Below are positions 26,201 to 41,200 of a stretch of 64,000 nt of DNA, in pieces. This DNA comes from Lytechinus variegatus (lineage: Eukaryota; Echinodermata; Echinoidea; Temnopleuroida; Toxopneustidae): positions 41,682,922 to 41,746,921 of the forward strand of contig NC_054743.1 of the NCBI RefSeq assembly GCF_018143015.1. The letters run 5' to 3'. The notes beneath the pieces were generated by a model. It had not been told where the DNA came from. It did no database searches and saw nothing but the letters and a program-made list of their open reading frames with translations. How positions within the stretch are numbered: the first letter of the stretch is position 1; each line of letters starts with the position of its first letter. The position numbers were made by a program, and so were the translations under genes.

Positions 26201-29200
26201 GGTGAAACTAGGCCTGGGTCACGTCAATACGTGATGTCGTACGCGCTCCTGCTAAAAAAAAAATATCGAAAAAAATTGAAAAAAAAAATTGCTAAAATTT
26301 CACACATTACATTTTTAAATCCATGCAATGGCCTTCTTTTTTCCATAATTCCTCGAAATTACTGTGATTTAGTCGAAAAATATCAGAAAAATGAAGAATA
26401 TTCATCACTTTCCCGACTCTGATTTGAACTTACCTCGGTAAATATTGTAGTCCCACATGTAGACTTCCATGGTGTTGCCATGAAAATCTACATATAGGAC
26501 TACATGGGACTGCAATCTTTACCTAGATTAAATCAGAGTCGGGAAAGAGATGAATATTCTTCATAATTTTTCTGATAGATTTCAACTAAATCAAAGTAAT
26601 TTCAAGGAATTATGGAAAAAAAGAAGGCCATTTCATGGATTTAAAGATGTGAAATATGAAATTTTAGCAATTTTTTTTTTTCATTTTTTTTTTTTTTTTT
26701 AGGAGCGCAATTTTTTGCTCTCCTTATTTTTTTTAAGGAGCGCGGTAGGAGCGCCGGCGTGATCGCGCTCCTCGAAAATGAAGGTCTGGGGGGTGTTTCA
26801 TCAATATTTTCGTCCGACAAGTTGTCAGATCTGACAACTTTCCTGGATTATGATTGGTTGAGAAGCACTTTTACTATAGTAACTGTCGGATAACATAGGA
26901 CTTGTCGGATAAAACCTCTGACAAGTCCTTTCATGAAACGCTCCCCTGGTATTCGGGGAGGGGGGGCATTTCTCAAAGACACTTAATGTCATGCTAAAAT
27001 GCTGATGCACACATGATATTAAATACACAATCTTGTTTATAAATTTTCAGTAGTGCGTGTCCTCTTGGCATAATATGACCAACGCGATGTTGCCTTTATA
27101 CCGCACGAAACTGGAAATACTGTGATATGTCACCCTTATCTCTGTGAAGCACCTCCTGTTTTTTTTTTTTGTTGGTAAAACACGCATAAGGAGATCTAAA
27201 TCTTGCATTTTGAATCCAAGCGCTGTTTTCATTAATATTTCAATGTGTGATATCCATGTGCAGAGGTGAAAGACAATGTTTCCTGGAAATGTGTGATGAA
27301 GAAAAGAGCAGTCTTCAGATAAATCAAGATTATGCTTGGGACGTAATAGTTGAGGGACAAGTTTTATCATGAAGACAGTACCCCCCTTCCCCTTAATACT
27401 GGAAATTTTTGTAATGGCAATTTTTACAGTAAGGATATTTTGAGAGGGGATATGTAACAGACAAAACATACTACACCTTAAATTTTGTTTTATTATGTTG
27501 GGAATTTAAATATGAAAGTATTGTCTCAAGATTCCAATGACAGACTGACTTAGATATATGATCATGATGATTGTGTTTATCTCCTTTATCAGACAATCCA
27601 GATTGACTTTGATGTGAAGTCTCCAAACATCATCATTCCAGAGCATGGTTCCCTTGACCTGGGGGGCTATTTGCTCATCCTAGACCTTGGTAGTCTGCGG
27701 GTTAACAGTGAGCTGCAGAAGGACACAACAGCCCTGGAAGTAAGTCTTTCTGTTCCTCTGATGGTGCTGGACATTATGTTTGTCCATTCAATTTTTCAGC
27801 TTTAACATGAAGTAATAGAGTTATACTCTCCTGGTCATTTTGTGTAATGCATTGAAAATATGATTTTTTTTGTGTGTGTAAGAGTCATGCAATTCTGAAA
27901 AAAAATTATTATTCATCTTTTTTTAAAGTGATTCTGGTCAATTAGAGTACATTATAAGATATTCTTTTTTACACAGTTTACATTTTACATTAATTTTTAA
28001 AAGTGTAATATACATACATGTATATGTGAATTCATATAAATGATGTACATATTTCTTTTATCAATCTTGAAGTCTTTTTTATTCTTTTCCTGTACGGGTA
28101 ATCATTAAAGAAATTCTTTCTCTATCTATTTCATGCCATCTTCACATATCTTATTATTATTAAAAATGATTGTTTTTGGTTGCCCAATCAGGATGCAACT
28201 CCTACAGAGATAGAAGCAAGACTCTATGACAAGTTTGTCATCAGAATCACAGATATACAAGTCCTACTTGTTGAGCCAGGTAACATGCCTCTCATTGATT
28301 ATTATGGTTACTCCTACTAATAATAACAATAATAATGATTATGGTTATGATGATGGTGATGATGATGATTATGATGATGATGATGATGATATTAACAATA
28401 GTAATAAAACTTACATATATATATATAGCTCTTGAGACTTGTGTTCTTTTAATGTTTCAAATGTAATTATTACAACCCCTATCTTTGGATCCATCACTGT
28501 ACTACACATAAAGTGCACCATCACCACTCCCTGGGGAGCAATCTGGCCAGGCAACCATTTTTACTGGTGCACACATGTCATTTTATCTCATTTTCATGGG
28601 ACCAAGTAATGACTACCTATTTAGAGTGCAATTTGTATTTATTTTTCTAAATCAGCATAGCAATATTTCAGGTTTTGCAAACTGTTTAATTTTGTTAGCA
28701 TTGTATGAACTTGATTAAATCCAAAATGTATTGTCTATCATTCATTAGGGTTGGCAATTTCCTCGGAAATTTAGGTATTAACCCACAGGTGGGAAATACT
28801 GGGAAAAGCTTGAAAATGCAAGGTAGTACCATGAAATGCTAGAATATGCTTGAGAAACACCCAGGCAATACCTGAAAATAATCAAGACGTTTATTTCGAT
28901 GTATTTCCTTGCATTTCAAGTTATTTTCCATGTATTTAAAAAATTATCGAGATGGTATCTACCTGTATTAAAAACCACTCTTTCCAACTCTGGCCAACCC
29001 TGCTATTCATTTGAATTATTCAAATTTTTGCACACTTGGAACACATGTTTCCTTAGTTGAAGTTCACTGGAATCAAGAAACTCTGCAGGGTCTTCTTCAG
29101 ATGTTTCTTTCTGTAGTAGTGTATGTGTGCAACTTGATTTTGAAAGCGACATTATTTTAACTTGTACATGTAGGTGCAGACTGGAGGGAAGCCCTTCAGG

Positions 29201-32200
29201 CCAGAGAGTCTAGACATCATATCTTACCAGGTTTATGCCTTCAGATCAACACTTTCATTAGTGCTAAGCCAGACTACCAACAGCTTCCACAGTAAGTTCT
29301 TACATTACTTCACTGTCTTGGACATGTACATGTAAATAGCTGTATTTGTTATTATTTTATAGTTTGAATGGTTCTTTTTGTAGTTTTTATTCAGTATGTA
29401 GGAAATACATGTACATGTCATTTAACTCTGCTTGTGTTTGGTCTCTTGTTATGTAATTGTATAGAGACAGTATTACATGTATACAGACTCAAAAATTCAA
29501 AACTACACTTATATAAAGATTTTGATAAAATGAATTGAATTGATCATGGTATGTTTCATTTTAATTCTTCTGCAATGTTCTATTCATTTATACATTTTGT
29601 TTGTATTCCTAGAAAAAAAATTATAGTCTCGAATAGTTGATTTGAGAATCTCTGATTGTAATTCCATGATAGTAAATAAGTTAAAAGAGTATAATGTACT
29701 TTTCTGTTAGCCAGGGATGATAGATAGAATTCAAGAATTGAATTCTTGGTAAGTTTGGTATGCATGAAGGCACATACAACATTTTTATCGCTAAAAAATC
29801 TAAACATTTATCCATACATTTTACGCATGTTCTTTCCCCTTTTCTTTCATCTCGAAGGCACAAAATAGAAGCAGTACTACCATCACTGAAACTTTTAATA
29901 TCAGACTCCAAGATCCAAGCTCTTGTCAAGGTAATAACCATCAAGGAATAGTCCCACTTATAAAATTTCATGTCTTGAATTTCTTTTTGAGATCATTAGT
30001 AACTCATCTTCCTATTTCAGTCGCATGTACTCTACTAAAAGCGCCCATGTAAAGAAAGGGATACTTGTCAGATTTTATTCATTTCAGTTTTAATTTATGT
30101 CAACTTTTTGCCCATCAGTGAAAACAAAGTCATTATGATGGGCTGATATTTTTACCTGATCTTTTGACACTTTTTGTCTTCCAGTTTGCCAAGAATGTTC
30201 CACTTCCAGAGGTCCAACCAAGCACCAATGACATTCCATACAGGAAACCAATGCCATCCATTGTAAGATTATATCAATTTACTTGCATTTCTTATGCTAT
30301 ATGTATGCTCTGTTCGACTCTGGATAATACAATTATAGTAGGTTGTTTTTGTTAAACAATATTTGTGTTTAACCCTGACTTATAAAAAGTTGTCTGGGCA
30401 TGATAAATACAGGATTTTTTTTTTCAGTCTTAATTAAAATCTAGCAGGCATGATAAGATACATGTACATAAATGCCTTGGAAAACATATTGAGAATTTTA
30501 TATAATCATTGGCTACAATACCTACAACAGATACATCGATTCAACCATGGATGAGTCCATTGCCTACTGGAACCAAATGATCTAGTCAATGAGTTAAGTG
30601 ATAGCAGAGTTCATTGTACAGGGCGAGTTGTTTATTTAAAAATAGAATAATTCCCTCAAATCCAGGATTATATGTAATCCAGGAATTTGTAATGCGGATA
30701 ATTTTTGCTTAATCTTTCTTTCCTTTTTCAGTGTATTTTTTTTCAGTGCAAATATCCATGAGTTATTTCAAGGGTTCTAGAACAATCACCCCCTAGACTG
30801 TTACCTTCTAGAAGCTTACCCCACTCCTCAATAAGATAATTACCCCTGGGGACAACTGTCCTTTTGAAAATTTCCCCTGAAGTACAGTTACCCCCAGAAA
30901 TTACTCTGAGAAAATTATCCTCAAGGACATATATATTATATGTATTATTGTTCTTTTTCAGCAGGTGTGAATAAAGTAAAGTTGAATTTGAATGCGACAC
31001 TTCAAATAAAAAGTGATTTAGCCATAATTCAATATACAAGGTCGTATCAGCCCAGGAACTTGTAAAAATGAAAGAAATACTTGTAAGCATCTGATTTTCT
31101 TCTGTTTTGTAGGACGTCAAAGCAGTGAAGTCTGAGATGTCCACAGCTGCCTTGCGCCGTACCAAGAGACTCATGCTATGGAGTAGGAAAACCAGGATTG
31201 CTGGTACAACTCTACCTACTAGGAAGGTCACCAATGTAGAAGAACTAGATAGCGCCCCTGCCAAACCACCTTCCCCTCCTGTAGCACCACTCAAAGGTAA
31301 GTATGTATGGTCTGTCTCAAGCTGTATTCCCAGTAAAAGATATTTTTGTGTGTTAAGTTCAGTTATTGTTTTATTTCATGCAGTATTCATATTTTAATAT
31401 CTGGAATATTTTGAAAAAGTGAAAATGATATAGCAGCCATCAGTCATTGAAAAACAATGGAATCTAATTGTTATTGGATCCATGCAATTTCTTAATATGG
31501 ACTATAGCTTAAACTCCTTTTGCCTGTGATGAAATCAGTCTGGTTTAATATCATAAAGTTGTATCAACAAATATGTATTTTGAAACAGGGTTTCAGTGGA
31601 AACAAACTTATAGTAGACGAAGCAAAAATTTTCGTGATTGAGTTGCTATATTGCAGCTGTTTTCATATGACATACATGTATTTTCCTTGCAAGTCCTGTC
31701 ATTATCTAACATTGGACTATCGTGGCTTTTTGTTATCAGAGAGTGTTACCTTGATTTCCGTACAGGTGATGTATATTACACAGCATCGGATCACTCCGAT
31801 GAGGATATCCAACACTGGGCAGCCTCCTCCCAGGTTCCAAGATTTGATGACAATGATTCCACTACCAACCAGACTCACACACTTCTTAGATTCGTTATCA
31901 GAGAGGTACACAAGTGACTATTTGATAGAACTGCATTTGTGGGGCGAACCATGTTTTAGGAGCTAGTTTTAGTGATGATGATGAATGAGGATGTAATGAT
32001 AATGATGGTGATAGTAACAGTGATGATTATGATAATACCATGGCAATGGTTGGGGTAATGATGGTGGTGAAGATGGTGATGATGATAGTGACTGTGATGA
32101 TGGATTTATGCTTAATATGTTGTGATGATGGTGATGATGATGCTGCTGCTGATGATGATGCTGATTCTGATTGATGATGATAATGATGATTATGATGAAT

Positions 32201-35200
32201 ATGATGATGTTGATGATGATGATGGTGATGATGATGATGTTGATGATGATGATGATCAATGATGATGATCAATGGTGATGATGGTGGTTGTGGTGGTGGT
32301 GATGGCAGTGGTGGTGGTGGTGGTGGTGATGATGATAATGATCATGGTGTTCTTTACGTACAAACTGCAATTCATTCATCACTCAAACTAATCATGCTTC
32401 TGTCAACAACGCATTCTATCCCTGCCTGATTAACTAGGTGGTGGTGTCCATTTCTAAGCCAAGCACCAGCATACTACCCTCACCAGCTAGCAGCGGAGAT
32501 AGGAGCACCAGTCCAGCTCCTCCCTCCCCCACCGAGACTGGAGAGTCCGAGTACCTTAGCCTTAGGATAGACTCTGTGTGTGTGGACGTAGCCCTGAGTA
32601 CCTACGGCCTGGCTCTACATATGGGACTGAGGGGCATCCAAGTCATTGATAAGTTTCATATAGGTGAGCACAGATGCCAGCTTGTTCTCTTGCATTTTGT
32701 AAATTCTTTGTTGTATTGAGATTGCATGAAAGATTCATATAGCTACATGTATAGTATTTTCCCACCCTGATTTATCTGTTTATCCTTCAGAATAGTGGAA
32801 TGCTTTTTACAAAAGTTTGTTGTAGAAATTGCAGAAAAAATAATAAAAAATATTGCTGAAGGTTTGAGAAAAATTCATCAAATAATTAAAAAGTTATTAG
32901 AATTTCAATTATTTGATTTGTGACGTCATATGCGAGCAGCATTTCTACATAGCGAATGGTAAAAAATCAATGAAATGTCATTTTCTCAGAAAATTGAAAA
33001 TGGTTTTCACTGTACCTTTTGTATATCAATAGACAAATCATTTTACACCCGATCATGAATAGAAAACAAAATTAAGTCATCTGGAACCATACAAAATTTG
33101 AAATTCATGCATTTTATATTACATAACACATGGGGCAGCTGCTCGTTTATGACGTCACATATCCAAAACTTTGAACTCTAATAACTTTCTTACTCTTTAA
33201 CGGATTTTCCTCAAACCTTCACCAATATTTTTTACTATTTTTACAACAAAGTTTTCTTTAGGGTGACCTTCCCCTTTAAATGGTTGATAATAAGGGGAGC
33301 ATTTCATAAAGATTTTTTTCAGTGATATTCTTCTGCAAATAGTTTTAGCAAGTGGAAATCTTTGTATCCGGTTGGATAAGAGCAAATTATTCTGTGAAAA
33401 CCACTAACAAATGCTTCTTTGAATTGCTGATTTGTGATGATTTGCTTGCTATCCCTGATTGATGAGTTTACTCTTTAAAACAAAACTTGCAGGCACAACT
33501 TACATTAACACCATTGCAGTTCAACATCAACATTTATTCAGAGCTACAAGATACACCACTGACATGTTTTGTTATGACATTGAAAACTTTACATCTATAC
33601 TATTATAGCTTCAATATATGCACATTCAGTATACAAAAAAGCAACAATTTTCATTTTCTTGTATATGTTCTTGTAGGTCCAGATGGCACGTATCTTCATT
33701 TGCTCAGCTCAGCAGCAACTTCAGAGTTATTTTCTGTCCTCTACAGAAAGGTAAACATCTGATTTGTGTATCATTCCAGTAGTTAATAGCCTTTATATGA
33801 AAAGGTAATTGTCAATTAGTTCTTTAGATCCATGTCATAGAAATTTGTCGGTAGTAGTTTTAAAGATTAGAAGAATGAGAAGGTCAATGGAGACCAGTTT
33901 CCCTTAAAAAGAATTGGGATAAAATCATAAAGTCAGTTGCAACTGATTGAAATTTGTGTACATGTAGGTAAGAGATGGGAATTTTTGATCAATCACAATT
34001 TGAGTTTGATGTGATTAAATTGCATCTCTTTGTAATATTTGGCCCAGTTGCCGATCTCATGTTTGCTCCCAACTAAGGAAAATAAATTTGAATAAAGAAA
34101 GTACTATCAAAGGTTTATTCATCGAAATATCCACATGATCACCCAGAGCTTTGCTGGATATTAGCCATGGATTTTGAATTTCTATTCATGAATTTTTCAT
34201 TGACTGTGCAGGTTGATTCAAAGTGTCCTGATTTCAATGGCTACTATGGCTCTACAGAGCAAGCTGTGGTCGTCAACTTCAGTGCTCTCAATATCCTGTT
34301 CCACAGAACAGCTGTGCTCTTCCTGAAGAAATCCATCACAGAGATGATAACAAGGTGAGAAAAGAAGCAGATGAAAATCTCAATGTATTATTTGAGTTTC
34401 TGTTAACCAGTCCAGGGGCCCGTAACACAAAGCTTAGCAATGATCGTAGAATATTTTTATATGAGTGATTCCCTTTGCTTCAATGTACTGCACAATCAGT
34501 GGTAGAAATCAAATGTATGATTAATTGCTAATCTTTGTGTTACATGACCTTGGGCCCTGTTAACATAGAGCTTAGATCGTTCGTGGGGTTGATGTTTATG
34601 ATTGACCAATGTAATACTATATGCAATCAATCATAGAAATCAGGCCCTTGATCAGTTGCTAAACTTCATGTTACCAGGCCCTGTATTGTTTTCATTTACA
34701 AAGTAGTAATTTGAAGTTCATTAATGGAGGAATGTACATGTATTCTATATTTACAGTTAAAAAGTGGTGCCATGATAAAAAAAAATTCTGTAAAGTCCCT
34801 TGAAATGTCATTTCTATTTACATTGTAACAAGCTATTTATAAAGTTATTTACATGTTGTTTAATTAGTTATACATTTATTCATTCATTTCTTGTGTGCAT
34901 AGTTTGAGTTCTATCTCTCTAACTGAGAAAGTTGGGTCACCATTGACATCAGACCCTGAACCTACCCCACCAAGTACAGAAGCAGAGCAAGGTAAATTCT
35001 CTCCTATATTTATTCATTAATTATATATGTAGTCTAGTGGAGCATTGTGGCCCAGTGGATAAGTCTTCTGACTCTAAAACAGAATCCCAGCCATGGGGTA
35101 ATTTCCTTCTGCAAGAAATTTATCCACATTGTGCTGCACTCGACCCAGGTGAGTTGAATGGGTACCCGGTAGGATTATTTCCTTGAATGTATGAGCGTTG

Positions 35201-38200
35201 AAAGGCAGCTCGAGCTAAAGCCGGGGTAATAATAATAATAACAACGCGCCTTGGAATAGAATATTTCTAGATAGATGGTGCTATATAAATGCATATTATT
35301 ATTATTATTAGTCTGAGTTTTTCTCTCTCTGACTGAGAAGGTTGGGGCATTATACAAATAGCAAATAGGCATGAGTAAAATGGTACAAGATTTTGCATGA
35401 GGTGCAAGAAGGATGATTGTAATCAACAATGTTAAGTTGAGTTGAACAGAGCATCTCTCTATCAAGGAATATGAAATCTTGAACCGTCGCTCGAAAATGA
35501 ATATTTTCTCTTGGTGTTAATACCACGAAAGTTAAAGACCATTGAATTTCTGACAAAAACATGTACAAAATGTTATGAACAGAGATGATATTTCCAGGGT
35601 GTACTTACAGACAGAAAGCATTCTAGGTTATTGTACAAGTATATAATATTCAGGTTTGTTTTGAGGTCTTTTAGGAAAACTTGTTTTTACCCTTTTTGTA
35701 TGTACATACTATCAATCTGATGCCTACAAAAACTGAGTGGTCCCTCTGTAAAGCTCATGACTAATACAGAATTTATTTGTCAATAGAATAAAGAGAATTA
35801 GAGGACTCAAATACTTGTTTATTCTTTTCACTTTTTCTATAGGCTATATGCACTTTTTTTCAGCATTTATATTGATGCAAAAGTCACTTTCATAAAGTTT
35901 ACCAGCAAAATGCCTAATGTTCTTGGATCTTGATGGAGGCAGAGAAAGATATAGTAATTTTTCTAGAAATCTAAAGAATAGGATGTCAGCATTCATTGTG
36001 AGATAGGTACCACGTATACCTTATCAATAATAGTTCGAGCTTTGTGTTCTTTTGAAAAGTGCTACATGAATCCGGCTAATCATTATTGTCACTATTACAC
36101 CAAAATCAATTTGCAGAGACAGATCATTCAGCCAAACCACAGGCGCCCAAGGCTCCTGTGAGAGGCATCATCAGGTTCCACGGTGAGGCCACCATGGAGT
36201 ATCTATGCATCACGCTGACTGACGTCTATGAGTCTCTGGCCAATGTCTATATCAGGGGATTGCAGTTCTCTCTCATAGACAAGGATACAAGGATGACTGT
36301 CAAAGCAAGGTAAACAGGGGATGGTGGTGGTAGATGTGGTGGTAATGATGATGATGATGATATTGGTGTTGGCGATACTTGTGGGGGTGATGGTGGTGGC
36401 GATGTTGTAAGGGGTGATAGTGATGATATTGGTGGCGGCGATGTTGGTAGGGGTGATGTTTGTCGGTGTGATGATATCGGTGTGATGATATCGGTGATGG
36501 CGATGTTGGTAGGGGTGATGTTTGTGGGGGTGATGATATTTGGTGGTGGTGATGTTGGCGGGCGTGGTAATGGTGTTGATGATGATGATGATATTGGTGG
36601 TGGCGATGTTGGAGGTGTAATGATGATGATAGTGGTGAGGTGCTGGTGAGGATGAGGATGAATATGACGGCGGTGGTTTTGGTACATGTAGATCTAGCCA
36701 ATGTTGATATCAGGGGATCGCAGATGATGATAATGACAATGACATAAAAAAAGACGATGATGACAATGATGTTAATGATGGTGATGGTGATGTAGGTGAT
36801 GATGACGATGATGATGATGAGGATGATGTTGATGATGATCATAATGATGATGATGGTGATGGTGATGATGTTGATGTTATTGATGTTAATGATGGTGATG
36901 ATGATGATGATGATGAAATAGATCTTGATGATATTGAATGTCAATGATGGTGATGATGATGATGATGATGATGGTAATAATGCTGCTGTTGATGATCAGA
37001 AATGTTCCATAGTAAATAGCAATATTCACCTCTCTTTTTCAGATTGAAAGATTTCTCCTTTGAGGATGCAGTTGTAAATACGCCTTATCCCAAGATCATA
37101 TGTCTACAGGACCAGACTGCTGTTGATATTAGGGTAAGTATAATATACAGGGAGGACACTTCTCTGAAAAAAAAGTAGGAGGGTAATTCCATACGTGTCG
37201 TACGGGACATATTGACAACAATTTCTAATTTCCTAGTTGAATGCTTGAGCAATAAAATCTTCTTTTTTGTCAATGATAAAGCTACATGTATTGTGGGTAG
37301 TCATGTGGAAAACTATTAACGAAACACAAAAAAATTGATTCTGGGTAAATTATAGGTGAAAATAATGTGTGTCGTACAGGATGCAAAAATTTCCCGTACG
37401 ACACGCAACATTTGAAGCTCTAATTCACCTAAAGACAACATATTTTTGTTGGTTGTCAGTTTTTTGCATGTCTACCCAGTACTACTTTAATATTACCACA
37501 AATCAAATTGAAGTTTTTGTTTGTTTGGTTGAAAAATGTTGTGAAAATGGCTGATTTTTCTAGCCCAGGAATTCATACCTTTCCATTAGTTTTTGCCATA
37601 GAAAACCTTTTTTTTTTTTGGTGTGTTTGTGTATAGAATCCCCATTCAAGATGATATTCCAACTGTTGAAATGAATACTAGATTATTCCCAGAATGTATT
37701 GCTTATTAATTTTTAATTACTCTTACAAGTCACATTTAAAGCATAAAAGATTTTTCCAGCGATTCTGAATTTGTTTTTTTCCTTCATGTTCATGTACACA
37801 TACACATTTATATACATTGTAGATGATGTATTGGTGATGTTGATGCTAATGGTGGTGGTGATGATGATGATTGTGTTTCTGGTGATGATATTCACGATGA
37901 TGATATTGATGAGGATTACGATAAAACTGAAATGGTGATGGTGATGATGATGATGATGATTTTTTTATGGTGATATTCATGATTCATGGTGGAGCGTTGT
38001 GGCCCAGTGGATAAGTCTTCTGACTTTGAAACAGAGGGTCGTGGGTTCGAATCCCAGCCATGCAGTGGCGTAGCTACGGGGGGGCCTGGGGGGGCACGTG
38101 CCCCCCCAGAAAAAATTGGCAGAGCAAAAAAAAAAGAAAAGAAAAAAGGGAGAAAGAAGAAAGAAAAAGGAAAAGAAGAAGAAAAAAGAAGAGGAGGAAG

Positions 38201-41200
38201 ACGAGTGAATGAAATAATGTCAGGGGAAGACTTGCAATTTAAAAATATATTTTCATGTTACTATATAAAATTTTTGCTGGCGCTTCGCGCCATAATTGCC
38301 TGTTCGATGGGATTCATATCTTGCTCAATAGGCTGATGTGGAGCAAGTTTTGAAGTCAATATGCAAAACATATTTTAACTCGGACATCGAGCTTTCATTA
38401 TTTTTTTTTCATTTACAAATTAAGGTGCTCTGTAAAATGTCCGTTTTATGGTCTACATATCAGCATTTTAAGCTCACGCTGCGTGGTCACATTGTTTGAT
38501 TTGCCAAGTTTATATTGTCTACGTGTATTCCATAATGTTCCATTAAACAAATGTGTTCAGAAAGCCCAGATTTTAGGTCTAAATATAAAACATGCGCGAT
38601 AGCCTGCATGTTCTTTATATATCCGGTTTTACATCAGAATATCAATAATTGTCTGCTCACGCTTCACCATGTTCACGATCGCATTATTAATGATACCCAA
38701 TTGACTATATCCTATTTATGACTTACAAAATTTGAATAGAGTGTCCCGCTTTTAGGTCTAAAATCTCAATTTTCTTCCTCTTGCGCGAAGCGCTCGCATC
38801 AATTGTTTAGTTACTTACCTATCCCATTAATTAATACAAAAAGTGCTTAGAATGACCATTTTTTTTAGGTCGGAATGTCAAAAAAATTTGCTCGCGCTTC
38901 GCGCTCGCATTATTGAACTATATACCGTCTTCGTGGGTAACTGTAAGCAGTCCTTAACAGGTCCCTTTTCGATAATGCTAGAACAGTTGATAAAAATTTC
39001 TGTTCGCACTTGGGGGTACATACGAATCTTGTTCAGGATCACACATAACATTGCCCAGAAAATTAAATTTTCAGGAAAAAATACATTAAAGTAAAAAAAA
39101 AAATCGCTCGCGCTTCGCGCTCGCACTTTTTATAAGGCTTATGAGATTATTTATGTTTATATTGTTTTATAAGAATAAAACTAAGAAGTAAATGATATAG
39201 GTGAAGATAATTTCTGGCCTGGTCCCCTATTGGCGAAAGTCGGGTCCGCCCTTGTGGACATAGACACACACCGGAAAATGGCCGGTGCCCCCCCTGAAAA
39301 AGCAAGGACCCCCCAGTGCCCCCCCAGGAAAAAAATCCTAGCTACGCCACTGCAGCCATGGCGTAATTTCCTTCAGCAAGAAATTTATCCACATTGTGCT
39401 GCACTCGACCCAGGTGAGGTGAATGGGTACCCGGTAGGATTAATTCCTTGAATGCATGAGCGCTGAGAGGCAGCTCGAGCTAAAGCCGGGGTAATAATAA
39501 TAATAACAACGCGCCTCGGAATAGATTATTTCTAGATAGATGGCGCTATATAAATGCCTATTATTATTATTATTCATGATCACGATAGAGAGTGAAATGG
39601 TGATGATGATGTTGACATTGCTGAAGATGGTGCTGATGATGAAGATGATAATTGTATTGATGATTGAAATTTTGGTGATGATGTTAAAGCTAAGCATAAA
39701 TACTGTCACATGACAACTCTATGAATGTCCTCATTCATTCCACATTACTCTCTCTTCTGTGAACACAGTTTGTCCAGTTCAAACAACCCACCCGTCAGCC
39801 CATCCCCACCATCATCCCACCAGACCCTGGGGCCTCTACGGGACCCACCCACGTCCAGCTAGACTACAGCCTCAAGGTCAGGCTAGGGAGTATACAGGTT
39901 GTGCTACTTGGACCTTACATCAAGGAACTACTGGTGAGTTAACATCCTCATTCTGTTTATTTCACCATTACACCCCCCCCCCCTCCCCCCGACTGACTGA
40001 TATACCTGTATCAGTTATGATAATGGCTCATACTCATGTATTGCCTTTTCTGAGCGATATAAAACACTTTATAAACACTAAAGTTTATATTATTCCCACT
40101 GGTTTAAATTCAAGCCGCAAACTTGTTATAACTGGAGTTGGTAGAATTAGTGCGTATTCCGCCCAAACTTGAATGGCAAGCCGTCATGTATCTACACCCC
40201 ATGCTTTCACCCTTGGGATTGCTGGTTCTTATCTTTTAAACAATTAAATTTGCACTGTAACAGATAATTTGGTTATCGTAATTATGTCACTATTATCTTG
40301 ATATTTTCTGTAGCATTTCACTTGATAACACTTGTATTAGCAATGCTTAACACCTACTTTTGTCAGGAGTCTAAAAAAGTCTTTATTAAAAAAAAACACC
40401 AACCAAATCTAGCTAAATCGATATTTGAATATTTCTGAAATGAGTTTGGACTTTGCTTTTTGTCATTACTGATTTGACTCTGTCGCTTTGTCTTTGTTGA
40501 TAGTCTTTCTTTGAACCATTCATCAACCAAGGTGCTATTGATACAGCAAAAGAGGCATCTAGCAAAGCAGTTCAGACAGTAAGTCATACCTTTTGCTTTA
40601 ACTTCTTCATCTTATCTATCTTTTTCATGAATTGTTACATAGTGTACAAACACACATAATTAAGGGATATATGATCATTGTATCATTAAAAAAATATTAA
40701 AAGTGAAGACATAATTTATACTTTTCTGTTTTGTTGGAAATAAAATAAAAATAGAAATTGAAAATTTGAAATAACTGCCTATTAATGGAACAAACCAAGG
40801 TCTCGCACCTTAAACTTGTTTACATGTCTCTTCATTTAGTTGGTGGTATGTTTGTGGGGGGGGGGGGGTGGTTCCTGTGGATGTGCTTCATGGCCGTGTC
40901 CTATAAGGTTTGGGGTTCAAAAAACAAGTTATCAGGGAGCTTACTCCACAGCACTGAGTACAAGTATATCACTAAATAACTAGCATCAAATGTTTACATA
41001 TGTATATAAAATAGACTTTACTATAACTATTACGAAACAAGTAAATCTGAATAATGTTTTAATATGTGTATACATATTTGATCACTTTTTTCCTTTTCAG
41101 GTAGATGACAGAAGAGATAAAATACATGTAGAGCAGGTTGGTGATGAAGAAATATATCAGAAATTTTCTGTCATCATACACAACTTTTCTCTCTCCATAT

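Noticed and set aside
31520..31966. 148-codon open frame on + overlapping exon 17
   Set aside because: It reads exon 17 in the wrong frame. The frame that fits flanking exon phases is the one starting at 31766.
31969..32272. Minus-strand His/Ile-rich frames
   Set aside because: Microsatellite translation in intron 17.
36247..36944. Long minus-strand frames rich in His, Ile and Pro
   Set aside because: Products of the GAT/GGT microsatellite in intron 22.
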